64,000 nucleotides of DNA from Stomoxys calcitrans (lineage: Eukaryota; Arthropoda; Insecta; Diptera; Muscidae). Position numbers and translations under genes: made by a program. Each line of letters begins with the position of its first letter. Position 1 is the first letter of the stretch. Location: positions 151,194,501-151,258,500 of the forward strand of contig NC_081556.1 in NCBI RefSeq assembly GCF_963082655.1. The letters are read 5' to 3'. Under the pieces are notes generated by a model, which ran no database searches, was not told the origin of the DNA, and saw nothing but the letters and a program-made list of their open reading frames with translations. This document shows positions 34,797 through 45,647 of the stretch, piece by piece.

Positions 34797-37700
34797 ATGA
34801 GTTTCTTTGGCAAAATGTTTGGCGGCAAAAAGGAGCAGGCTCCCACCACAGGCGAGGCTATACAGAAATTGCGTGAGACAGAAAATATGCTGGTCAAAAA
34901 GCAGGAATTTCTAGAATCAAAAATTGAAGAGGAATTGAATACAGCTAGAAAAAATGCATCTAAAAACAAAAGAGGTAAGTTCCAAGTTATGTTGGAAGAA
35001 GAATCCAGGCAATAAGAGGAGGGCGCCATTGGCTAGCGCTGTCTTTCCGCATTACAGATGACTCGTGGTGTGGTGGTGGTGATAGTAAGGCTGATGCTGT
35101 TGTCACCGCTGTTGTTATTGTTACTATAATGAGTCATTATATGGGCTGTTTGTTTTTGCTACAAGCAAGAGGAGACTTTGGGCAATAGATTTATTTTTCG
35201 AAATGAGATCTCATTTATTTCTTTCGTTTGTTTCTTGTCTATGCATGGGCTCGGTCGGTCGCTCCCCCTGTTTAAAACAAACATCTTCCTGATAACGCTG
35301 CTGTTCGGTCATGTTCGGTGTACCCCCTGGCTTACCATGCATATATACTATATACATATATGTGTGTGCACACAAAAAGAACGTAATGATACTAGTTGAT
35401 ACACTTTAGCTACATAATAACATTTTTCCAACATTTGAGAATGATTCGATTCTATGATTGGCCAATTTTTTCTTAATTAACAATCTTAATTTTTCTTGAT
35501 TATTTATCTGGTTTATATTCCCATGGGATATTTTCCCGAGTACAAATTATGATAGTTATGGAACCTTCTGTTAATGAAAGAAAATATCTTGGCCAGGAAC
35601 GAATATGAATGGAGGAGGTTGAAACTCATGGTGTTTTGAAGGTGCTCGGTCTGCGCAAATGTTACATGATTTGAAATGTTTATTGCCTGCCCAACGATCA
35701 TTTAATTATCCATTTTTATTGTCCCACGGCTTTTGTTTTGTTTTTTGTGTTCATTTCTCAAAATTCACCCATACAAAATTTAACTTGCCTAATTTTTCAT
35801 TTTGTTGGTTTTTGCAATCTTAACTAATATATATTTTGAACATGCCATGTTTTACAGTGGCCTTACAAGCTTTAAAGAAAAAGAAACGTTTGGAGAAGCA
35901 ATTGCAACAAATCGATGGCACGCTGTCAACCATTGAAATGCAACGTGAGGCATTGGAAAGTGCCAACACGAATACTGCCGTCTTGACAACTATGAAAAAT
36001 GCTGCCGATGCTCTCAAGGCGGCCCATCAAAATATGTAAGACCAAATGTGCTTTAAATGGAACTGCTGATTATAAGCATTCAATGTATGTCTTTGGTTTT
36101 TTTCCCATAGGGATGTTGATAAGGTCCATGATATGATGGATGATATTGCCGAACAACAAGATGTGGCTCGTGAAATTTCCGATGCTATCTCAAATCCAGT
36201 TGCCTTCGGTGCTGACATCGATGACGAAGACTTGGAACGTGAATTAGACGAATTAGAACAAGAGAACTTCGATAGAGAAATCATTGGTGTGCCCGAACCC
36301 GCTACCACATTTCCCGAAATTCCGGACGAAGATGTTGCCGAAAAAGCCAAAGAAAAGAAAAAAGCTCCTGTTTCAACTACCACAGCCACCACAGCCGCAG
36401 AGGCAGAAGATGGTAAGTTGAAGTGAAGTGTCTTAAGTTTCGGCTAAATGAATTAGTCATAAATGGTATGTTAGCCTATGGGAAGAAATAGGTTTTGAGT
36501 AAACAATGATTTATAGTCAGTCCTAATGGAAGCGCCAACGTTAGCCATGTGAAACTTTTCCACCAAGTAACTATCATTTAGCGATTTGCCATTGGAACCT
36601 GAAAAGTGGCATTCTATTCCGCTATTAGCTATATCAAGAATCGGAAAGCAAACATTGGTGTGACAAATGCATCCCCACTGTCCTAAATGGCGTGTTCGTG
36701 GGCAAATCGATAGGTCAAGAACAACGAGGACCATCGTTTGGCACCGTTTGAGCTGGTTGATAACTTGGCTAATATGTGCAGTAATGGCGTACATAGCAGT
36801 CATCATTTTGTGTGATTTTGAGATCCATATTGATGCACAGAATATGAAAATGAACCAAGAGGAGTATCAAGCAACTGGTTTATTAGGGAGATGGTTTAAT
36901 AATGGCTTCAATAGTGTAAATTTTCCAGACAAAGATAACTGTAAGAGTGCCCAGAAACATGTAATAGCTTAGACGAGGGACTTGACTTCCGGTGCTTGCA
37001 GATTGTTTTGCATCAGTGTAAAGGCCCAGCGCCTTGGACAATTTAGGGTTGCTGATACGTTTTTAACTTAAGCAATGGTGAATTTTGATGGTTGTTTATT
37101 GACTGCGAGACCATATAAGCGACGAATGACTCACCGTTTTTGCTTATGATTTTCAGGATGATCAATAAATTGACAATCAACGGCAAGTGGTTTGAAATTA
37201 CCAAAAAATATAGCTGTTTAAGAAATGTTCTAGCCTTAAATAGATAAGAAGTATCGCATTACGGGTATAATGTAGACGTACGATAATAGTTAAATAATAG
37301 TTTTTAAAAAAATATTTGCCCCATCAAAGGTCAGCAATTTTACAAAGCACAAATGTTGCTGTTGTTGTTGTAGCAGTCTGTTATACACTGAAGCGGCAGC
37401 CCTCGCCGATGAAGGACTTCATCGGGTCAATCCGGTACGTAAAATCGGCTGCCTTGGGATTGACAAAGCACAAATATTCAAATGAAGATGGTTCCAAAAA
37501 CTTTCGTTAGTCAAATTTCTGAAAATTAGAAAGCTCAACTCTTTCTACACAGAAAAAATAACACAAAAATTTTTTCAATTAAGAATTTAATTAAATCGGT
37601 CATTCCTTAATTGAATCCAAATTCTTTCAATTACGATCGTGATTGCCTAAATACAATTTTCAATAAAAAATTAATTGGTTCAATCATTTTTTTAATTTAA

Positions 37701-40358
37701 TCTAAGCTATTTTTCAATTGCAATCGTAATTAAAATTTTTGTCATTTTCAATTAAAAACTTGATTGTTTCAGCTTTTCCTATCTAATTCTAAACATATTT
37801 TCGTGATTGAAATTTTTTAAATTTTCAATAACAACATAATTGATTCAATCAATTTTTTTTAGTTGAATCTGAAAAAAAAATTTATACAATATGTGATAGA
37901 AAAAATAATGGTGTTTTTTTCTTTTTATCACTCGATTCATTCACCAATTCATTGAATTCAGCACTGTTATGACTGTTCGTTTTTAAAAAGGCTAGCCGCT
38001 CAAATTTTTGATAAATACCTTCTATATATAGAAGATAAAACTTACCTAAAAACATTATTCGACTGGCTTTCTAAAATTTCTAGAAGCAATTCTAATCTTA
38101 TTTATGATCAAAAGATGCATACTAATGGTATAACGGCTTCATTACCATCGAACTCATTACAACATATTCCAGATGAATGTTTTTCGGTTGGGTTCATTTC
38201 CCTCCCCCAATGTATGCAAATCAAAAATTTACTGAAAAACGATATATTAACCACTATTTGTCTATGCCGATAGCTAGACATGAACCCGCCTAGCTACTCT
38301 TTCTTTTATAATAAGGGAAACAATATTTTCTGCTGCATTTTTGGAAAAACCCCGTAGATGCTTGTTTCTAAGGAATGATTATGGAACCAAACATAAACCT
38401 CAAATTCCGGGAGATTTACGTATGTGAACCATATTGCATCGAAGTCGTGGGTGCGAAATCGTGCATATTTTCAATTAAATTTTTTATTAATCAAATTGAA
38501 AAATTAATTGGTTGTCTCGGAAATTTCAATTATTTTTTTAATTGGGTCGTTTATAATTAAAAATTTCAATTAAAACATTAATTGGCAATTTCAAAAATGT
38601 TCAATCATTTTTTTATTGAATATGCAATTTGTATACCCTCCACCATAGGATGGGGTTATACTAATTTCGTCATTCTGTTTGTAACACCTCGAAATATGCG
38701 TCTGAGACCCCATACAGTATATATATTCTTATTCTTGTCCGTCCATCCGTCCGTCTGTCTGTCGAAAGCAGGCAGGAAATTTTGCACAAATACTTTTTAT
38801 TAGTGTATGTCAGTTGGGATTGTAAATGGGCCAAATCGGTCCATGTTTTGATATAGCTACCCTATAATCCGATCTTGGGTCTTGAATTCTTGAGCCTCTA
38901 GTGGGCCCAATTCTCGTCCGATTTGACTGAAGTTTTGCACGTGGTGTTTTGGTATTACTTCCAATGGTTGCGCCAAGTGTGGCGCAAATCGGTGCATAAC
39001 CTGATATAGCTTCCATATAAACCGATCTAGGACCTTGAATTCTTGAGCCTCTAGTGGGCCCAATTCTCGTCCGATTTGACTGAAGTTTTGCACGTGGTGT
39101 TTTGGTATTACTTCCAATAATTGCGCCAACTGTGGCGCAAATTAGTGCATAACCTGATATAGCTGCTATATAAACCGATCTGGGATCTTGACTTCTTGAG
39201 CCTCTAGAGGGCGCAATTCTTATCCGATTTGGCAGAAATTTTGTTCCACGGCTTCTCTCATGTCTTTCAACATACTTGTCTAATATGGTCTGAATCGATC
39301 AATAGCTTGATACAGCTTCCATATAAACCTATCTCAAGATTTTGCTTCTTGAACCCCTACAAGGCGCAGATTATAGACCGATTTGGACCTCATGAAAATT
39401 GGGGCTTCCAGGGACCTAAAAAGTCAAATCCGGTGATCGGTTTATATGGAAGCTATACCAGGTTTTAGACCGATTTGGACCGCACTTGGCACATAACAGA
39501 ACGCTACATGCAAATTTTCACCCATATCGGACAAAAATTGCAGCTTCCAGGGCTCAAGATGTCAAATCGGGAGATCGGTTTATATGGGAGCTATATCGAA
39601 TTCTGATATAGCAATCCCCATCGACCTACATCAATATTAAGTATCTGCAAAATTTCAAGCGGGTAGCTTTAGACGCTATTGTGATTCGACAGACGGACTG
39701 ACGGACGGACATGGCTAGATTGAATCAGAATGTCGAGAGGATCCAGAATATATATACATATGGGGTCGCAGATCAATATTTCAAGGTGTTAAAAACAGAT
39801 TGACTAGATAAGTATACTTCCATCCTATGGTGGGTATAAAAACAAACAGCATTGACCTCGAACTTAAATATTCATCAAATTTCTGAAATTTTGTTCAACA
39901 AATTCTGACTGCACTCATTGATATGTGAGAAGTTTGCCCCTGTTCCTTAGTGGAATGTTCATGGGCAAAATTTGCAAATTTGCTGCAATAGTTTTTAACA
40001 ATATAAATATTATTGGTAAAATTGAATTTTTTGTTGAATTGTACCCTTTTTTTGATAAAAAATTATTAGATTAACCAAAATCCTGTAATTCATAAGCCAA
40101 ACGTTAGTTAAAAGAAAGCCTTAAACAATAATTATCTGAAACAACCTACAACTCTCGAGACACTTGCATGATTGCTTTCGATCATGGGGGGCAACTGACC
40201 CATGACATAGTGGTCTTTTCGGTAGTATTTGTCAAATTTGACATGAAAATAAATAACAAACAACATTTATTAACCAACTACTAACCATTATTTTTGTTTT
40301 AATTTTTTCATTCTCAGATGATCCTGTTATGAAACAATTATTGGCATGGGCTAACTAA
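34797..40358 (+). CDS. shrb: ESCRT-III subunit Snf7/CHMP4/Vps32 (shrub), four exons
   Basis: Cytosolic protein that polymerises on endosomal and plasma membranes and drives membrane scission in multivesicular body formation and abscission. Exons 34797-34974, 35858-36035, 36111-36412 and 40318-40358 join in phase to 232 codons, close to the fly orthologue's length. The N-terminus is MSFFGKMFGGKKEQAPTTGE. Basic helices alpha1-alpha2 hold KLRETENMLVKKQEFLE and ALKKKKRLEKQLQQID, with the conserved TIEMQREALESANTNTAVL and MKNAADALKAAHQNMD. The acidic C-terminal half follows (MMDDIAEQQDVAREISDAIS, DEDLERELDELE). Exon 4 supplies the last 13 residues (MKQLLAWAN), the usual C-terminal motif of the family. 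Splice sites are all GT-AG. Intron 3 (3.9 kb) is full of repeats. Confidence 0.96.
36640..37250 (-). pseudogene. old, diverged LINE RT fragment in shrb intron 3
   Basis: The minus strand reads YAITAHISQVINQLKRCQTM and VLVVLDLS, which parallels LAITAHICRNFNQPRPNDRT and VLVALDLQ of LINE copy 2. The order continues to 'ggatgatcaataaattgac', the counterpart of copy 2 at 16830-16845. It is much more decayed than copies 1-3, so it is an older insertion or a sister family. Confidence 0.6.
37355..37465 (+). repeat. LINE-leader-derived short repeat
   Basis: 'tgttgttgttgtagcagtctgttatacac', 'cggcagccctcgccgatgaagg' in part, 'catcgggtcaatccggtacg' and 'ggctgccttgggattg'. Confidence 0.7.
37537..38628. 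repeat. AT-rich diffuse repeat with AATTGAA / ATTAATTG words
   Basis: 37560-37870 and 38460-38625 are dense in 'caattaaaaa', 'ttaattgg' and 'ttcaatcatttttttaatt'. They are separated by about 580 bp of ordinary AT-rich DNA and look like two halves of one array split by an insertion. Confidence 0.5.
38629..39845. mobile_element. family A chimera with the same terminus at both ends
   Basis: The left end is TATACCCTCCACCATAGGAT and the right end ATCCTATGGTGGGTATAAAA; both are the 'right' terminus, pointing outward. The array is inverse up to about 39370 and forward from about 39400. Two units at 38875-39130 are nearly identical. Confidence 0.75.
39846..39990 (+). repeat. SINE family 1, 3' part
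   Basis: 'ctgcactcattgatatgtgagaagtttgcccctgttcc' and 'atgttcatgggcaaaatttgc' match 49730-49800. Confidence 0.65.
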
Positions 40359-40965
40359 ACTCCTCACATCTATGGCACCTATGGTTAAATTGCTACACGA
40401 AACAAGAGAAAGAAGAAGCAACATCTAAAAGACCTTTGTCCAGGTCCCTTTGTAAACAAAGTTTTATTTTTCTATTAAGGCTATCTATCCTACCCTCATA
40501 TACAAGTAATGATAACAATACTGCATATGTCTTCAAGGTAATCAATCAATAATCAAGGGCTTGGAGCGCTAGACACATATTTTACAGATAGTATTCCATC
40601 ATCACATCATATCGAATTTCTTTTAAATTTGTGGTATACTATTTGGATTTCCTTTTCTCGGCTGCGAGGAATCTCCTTTATAAATATATATACATAGCTT
40701 TTGATATTGAGCATCCCTGGATAATTGTGTGCAGTTATAAAAGTAGTTTCTCACATCAGTTTTTACACCTCCTCATGAGATGGAGAGATTTGCTTTAGTC
40801 TATGTGTCCGCAATTCAATTTGTGTAGCTTTTTATTTGATTTTGTTTAGATTCAGCGCTCTTGAAAATAGGGTTATAAGATAACATTGTATTGTAATTTA
40901 AATGTATTCTAATATTTTAATCGAAGGAGAACAGAGAACACAACGTTTATACATTAATTGATGAT

Positions 40966-40971
40966 AATAAA
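40966..40971 (+). terminator. possible shrb poly(A) signal
   Basis: AATAAA, 608 bp after the stop. Other AT-rich candidates exist, so this is a weak call. Confidence 0.3.
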
Positions 40972-41344
40972 AAAAAAACTCACTAAATGAAATAAGAACA
41001 TTTAAGAAAATTTCACATGAATTTGAATTCGATGAAAAAGAAATGAATGGTGGTTAAGATAAAAAGAAATTTATGGATATGAGAAGAAAGATCACAGATC
41101 ACATGTAAGTATTTCATGTGAAACGGTTCGATTAATTTGATTCATTAATTCTTGCAAAGGTTTATTTACTGAGAATACAATGATAAATCATCTGGTTGGA
41201 ATAGACGTTTCTGTTTTGGTTTATCTTATCTTGGCCAACAACTACGACAATATATTTTTATCGCTTGGTCGGCTTTGTCAGCAGAGAGCATAGAAACGAT
41301 ATAATCTTACAAAGGTTAAAGTTTAAACTGTAATACGATAAATC

Positions 41345-41745
41345 ACTAGAGATTTATTTATTTTTTTAATTTTAATATATTTAATATATTTCTTTGGCCT
41401 TCTCGGCCAAAAGAAGTATTACAACGATATATACTCCTTGAAGCCATCACACCTAATATGGTTGAAAAGTCTTCTAACCAAAAACGAAACGCGTCCCATA
41501 GTGTTTGGTGTGTGTTGCTATCTTTGGCTTTCCTTTTCCATTTGCATCTCCGATCATTTAGCTCGTCTCGAAAGAGAAACAAACAAAAATTGTAAAATTT
41601 AATGATCTCACCCTAACAGACAAAAAACTTGAAAAATTAGAAATTCGGCAGAGCCCGGCCAGGATTCGAACCTGGGCACACGGAGCAACAGCGAGAGCCA
41701 TTGCCGTTGGCCTAGCGTTCGAAGCCATCAATACAACTTCCAACA
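41345..41745 (-). repeat. tRNA-derived SINE, family 2, with pol III head
   Basis: Minus strand from 41745: the A-box-like TAGGCCAACGG and B box GGTTCGAATCC inside a TpsiC-like stem CCAGG/CCTGG. The body follows ('tgttagggtgagatcatt', 'gatagcaacacacaccaaac') and ends in an AATATATTAAAAT-type tail at about 41370. The body recurs at 6083 and 41760. Confidence 0.65.
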
Positions 41746-41759
41746 GACGAACGAAATCA

Positions 41760-42140
41760 TGTGTAGTAGGGAGAAGTGTAATTTGTCGCAGAAAGAATGT
41801 CTGTCATTACACAAAAATACATGCATTGGGAAAAGTACAGCTATTAAGCAGGGTTGTCGAGCTTGGTTAATGTGGTAATTGTATCATAGATGCGTTTTCG
41901 CTATTATTTCGTAATAATAATGATGCGTTTTCGCACGGCCCTTGAAGCCATCACACGTAATGTGGTTGAAACGTCTTCTAAACAAAGACGAAACGCGTCC
42001 CATAGTGGTTGGTGTGTGTTGCTATCTTTGGCTTTCCTTTACCATTTGCATCTCCGATCATTCAACTCGTCTCGAAAGAGAAACAAACAAAAATTGTAAA
42101 ATTTAATGATATCTCCCTAACAGGCAAAAAACTTGAAAAA
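41760..42140 (-). repeat. SINE family 2 body, second copy
   Basis: It matches 6083-6440 over most of its length and 41400-41640 in part. A short local duplication 'gatgcgttttcgc' flanks 'attatttcgtaataataat' at 41890-41936. Confidence 0.6.
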
Positions 42141-42329
42141 TTAGTCAAGTTATGAGACAAAATGAGACAATCTTCCCATTATTCAAGCCATTCCCTATTG
42201 ACGCAGTAAGATGAAGCAGCATAGATGTCGTGCTCTGACCTGATCGAAACGCATATTGGAAATCAACAATTTCATGCCCAGCGCCCAACATTATCTGGCC
42301 TTAAGGAATATGTTCGAAAACTTTAGAAT

Positions 42330-42508
42330 GTACTGGCCCATTTACAATCCCAACTGATCTACACAAATAAGAAGTATTTGTGCAAAATTCCAAGCGGCTA
42401 GCTTTACTCCTTCAAAAGGTAGCCTGCTTTTGACAGAGAGACGGACGGACGGACATGGCTAGATCACCATAAAATGTCATGTCGATCATATGGTGGAGGG
42501 TATAAAAA
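42330..42508 (+). repeat. family A right-end fragment
   Basis: 'aagtatttgtgcaaaat', 'gcggctagctttactcc', 'gacggacggacatggctag' and the terminus ATGGTGGAGGGTATAAAAA. Confidence 0.75.
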
Positions 42509-42719
42509 TAATCCCCCATATTTCTTCATCGAAAATTACATTTGGAGAAGTTTTTTAATAATATCTGCATAGACGAAGGGTTGGCATTAGTCGTCTCAGC
42601 GCATGGTCCACTCTTGATATCCAGAGACATTAGCAATAGAATAATATTGAGTGCAGCAGATTTTGTCGTTATTTGGTTGAGAAGCACAAGCTAGCTATAA
42701 TTTGAATCTGGATCTGAGT

Positions 42720-43080
42720 ATGTTGTTGTTGTAACCAAATTTGCATGTGGAGGTGGCGATCCTCGTCTAGCTCCTGTAGGTGAGCAAGTTCATTCCGGTC
42801 CAAAAGACCGATCGCCGCGGGAACAGAGTGGTTATTTAAACAGGCCAATAACTCGCCTTGTCATATCGAGCATCACAGGCACTGAGTATTTGTGCAAGTG
42901 CCGGTACCACCCGACCTCTCACTGAGACTGAGACCGCTCGATACCGCGGATTGTCCGCGACTGCCGTTGCAGTTACTCCGTATGGAGCATTCCACTATCC
43001 GCAACCAGTGGACGCGCCCGCAAGCTAGTAGCTAAGCTTCTCGTGACATCAAAGAACACACATCGGACCTCAAAGTTTCA
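42720..43080 (-). repeat. SINE-like family 3
   Basis: It begins 'gttgttgttgtaaccaaat' (tail inverse) and runs through 'cgagcatcacaggcactgag' to 'agctaagcttctcgtgac'. Confidence 0.75.
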
Positions 43081-43184
43081 GCTTGTGTAGGGCACACAGC
43101 TATCCAGTGCCGGAAATCTGAGTATTGAACAGTAGGTACATTTTTGGTGTGCTGTCCTCCAATTTACAATACCATAGTAAAACA

Positions 43185-43282
43185 ATCCCATGGCAACCGG
43201 TTGTACATACCGGATTAACCCGAGGGATTCCTTCATCAGCAAGGGCTGCCTCAGCAGTGTACAACACACTGCTACAACAACA
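43185..43282 (-). repeat. LINE-leader-derived short repeat
   Basis: 'atcccatggcaaccggttg', 'gtgtacaacacactgct' and an ACAACAACAAC tail. Confidence 0.7.
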
Positions 43283-43384
43283 ACAAACATAGGCAATACA
43301 TTTGAATTTTACTTCAGTTTAAAATGAATAAAAACTACACAAAACCGGGTTTTTTTAAGTGCTCAATTTCTTGGTACTTCCACA

Positions 43385-43665
43385 ATGGTAATGTAGCGCA
43401 GAGGTTAGCATGTCCACCTATGATGCTGAACGCCTGGGTTCGATTCGGGCAGGAACATGAGAACATTTTTCAATGGTGGTTATTCCCTCCTAGTGCTGGC
43501 GACATTTGTAAGGTACTTTGCCATGTAAAAACTGTCCTAAAGAGGTCCCTTTTCATTGAGCTTAAAATTAAATCGGCCAGCACTCACTGATTTGTGAGAA
43601 GTTTGCCCAAGTTCCTTAATGGAATGTTCATAGGTAAATTTGCATTGCAATTTGAATAAATAATC
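43385..43665 (+). repeat. tRNA-derived SINE, family 1, with good pol III boxes
   Basis: A box TAGCGCAGAGG and B box GGTTCGATTCG. The body contains 'cattgagcttaaaatt' and 'cactcactgatttgtgagaag', and the 3' end 'aatgttcataggtaaatttgc'. Confidence 0.8.
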
Positions 43666-44287
43666 CAGGTCAATAATGACCAGGCCACAACTCCCATAGC
43701 CATTGTCTTTAAGAGGACTTGCATTTTTCTTCAGTTAAAAAATATTTAAAAAAAAATCTACCCAAACAATTCTGTTGACTCACCTTTTTCTATGCGTCCA
43801 CATTTCCTCCAACAGTGTGAATGCATGAATGAATGACCTTGTACCCAATCCAAAAAACTACTCAATTTTTTTTTTAATTTCCAAACGTTGTGATGTACAC
43901 AACGAAATGTCTTACAAGTGCAGTAGCCAAAATAGAAGACATGCCATGTGCCTTAACAGCAAGCAGCGATCGATCCAGCGCTCTTTATACCTGATCAGAA
44001 TAATTAATTGAAAAATCATGTATGATGGGTGACAAATAGCGCGTAATCCCCCCCTAACATAAGCCAAAGAAAAAGAATTAAGCAATTGTCTTAATGTTCA
44101 CTACGTACATAGCTAGTTATTACCAAAAAAGCTGGATTAATTTTACAATTTCTGCAAGTATTTGCTGTGATGCCATTCATTGCTTGAGGGCAAAGAAATT
44201 CAAAACATTGTGGTAGATGTTTAGTCTTTAACACCGGCTTAAGCCAAACAGACGTTAAACATTAAATAAAAAAAAAAGTTCAGCGTC
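43666..44287. other. upstream region of the 146-residue gene
   Basis: AT-rich. Probably holds the promoter of the gene at 44288. No element recognised. Confidence 0.4.
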
Positions 44288-45550
44288 ATGAAGTGCATAG
44301 AGGCTGCAGTTATTGTGGTAAGGTTGATTGATACGCTTAAATTTGTTTACAAATTTAGTTTTTTAATTTGTTATTCAGTTTTTGTTGGCTACGTTTCTTC
44401 CAACTCATCGAGCCCTACTCCATGACATTCATGAAGTTGTGGATTTTGACTCAGCCAACTTAAGAGAATTTCAGTACTTCAAAAATTTGCCATCACAGGA
44501 TCCCAAAAGAGCTGCCCAGGCTAATCTGTTTTTGGAACATTTTCAAAAAAAGAAAGCTGTCCTGGACTACATAGAACATTTATTTTTGGGTAAGTTACAA
44601 AAGGATTATCTTCATAGTCATTTTCTAAAATCCGTGTTATTTTGTAACTTCCCTATCCAATTTGGTTCAAAACATTTTATTAGAAAAAATTTTATTTATT
44701 ACATTAAAATCATATTTCCATTGCATAAAAATTATCGATCATAAAGCTTATCTTGAAAGAGAAATAGACACATCATTAGAAAAATTAGGGTAGCCCTTAC
44801 AGGCAATCTATTGGGTTGCCCAAAAAGTAATTGCGGATTTTTCATGTAGTCGGCGTTGACAAATTTTTTCACAGCTTGTGACTCTGTAATTGCATTCTTT
44901 CTTCTGTCAGTTATCAGCTGTTACTTTTAGCTTGCTTTAGAAAAAAGTGTAAAAAAAGTATATTTGATTAAAGTTCCTTCTAAGTTTTATTAAAAATGCA
45001 TTTACTTTCTTTTAAAAAATCCGCAATTACTTTTTGGGCAACCCAATAATTCACTTTGACTTGCAGTAAACTTTTACTATTTTTGTGTAGAAGATCCATT
45101 GCAATTTATGGGTCGATCATGGATGGCAACTCAATTTCAGTTAAGTTGACAACTGGCAAATTTGTCATAGAAATCTCCATTTCGATATTAAATGAACTAC
45201 AAAACTTTCACAGCACATATATATTGAAAGGCGCTTGGAACGCGCTGAATTTATCTGGTGGCAACACAACTATAGTTGAGCGACAATCCATAGTCGACCC
45301 CTTAAAAAGTTGTACTTAAAACTTTACTTCTCTCTCCCCTCCTTTTCTAGGTAATTCCCCATTTACCAAAGAAAGTGAAATACCATTTGATCCTCATTTC
45401 GGTCGTGCTTGGCGTCCTTACTTCGTTAAAAAGTATGGTTGGCGTGGAGAGCGTCTCATTGATGCATTGGGTAGAGGCTATTCCGTAAAATATTTGCGAA
45501 AATATGGTGCCATACCCAAGGAATATGGAACGAAGTATTATCCTAATTAA
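44288..45550 (+). CDS. unrecognised small secreted protein, three exons
   Basis: Exons 44288-44317, 44379-44589 and 45351-45550 join in phase through GT-AG introns to 146 codons. The N-terminus (MKCIEAAVIVFLLATFLPTH) is a plausible signal peptide, with the hydrophobic core at residues 5-17. Residues about 20-80 are helical and charged (FDSANLREFQYFKNLPSQDP, FLEHFQKKKAVLDYIEHLFL). The C-terminal third is basic and aromatic: FDPHFGRAWRPYFVKKYGWR, GYSVKYLRKYGAIP and KEYGTKYYPN at the end. I do not recognise the family. Conserved codon-like structure across three exons supports a real gene. A mariner MITE sits in intron 2. It could also be an organelle-targeted small protein; function is not assigned. 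Confidence 0.78.
44811..45046 (+). mobile_element. mariner-derived MITE, copy 3
   Basis: 236 bp between TA dinucleotides with intact ends TTGGGTTGCCCAAAAAGTAA and the inverse. It lies in intron 2 of the gene at 44288. Confidence 0.9.
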
Positions 45551-45584
45551 AAAAAAACAAATGATACAATTAGATTTAGTTTAA

Positions 45585-45590
45585 TTTATT
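45585..45590 (-). terminator. probable LSm6 poly(A) signal
   Basis: AATAAA on the minus strand, 58 bp after the LSm6 stop and only 35 bp from the stop of the convergent gene. Confidence 0.55.
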
Positions 45591-45647
45591 TGTTAAAAAA
45601 CTATTTATTAAAAAAATCTAGAAAATATTGAAATTGTGCGGCTAGTA

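Noticed and set aside
41650..41745. tRNA gene
   Set aside because: The B-box arm is good, but no acceptor stem pairs and the sequence continues into a SINE body shared with other loci.
42180..42330. Another LINE remnant
   Set aside because: A few phrases resemble RT antisense text, but nothing long enough to support a call.
43385..43460. tRNA gene
   Set aside because: Both pol III boxes are present, but the acceptor stem is absent and the copy belongs to a dispersed SINE family.
45056..45319. 87-codon plus-strand frame
   Set aside because: It lies within intron 2 of the gene at 44288, and the in-phase GT-AG junctions skip it.
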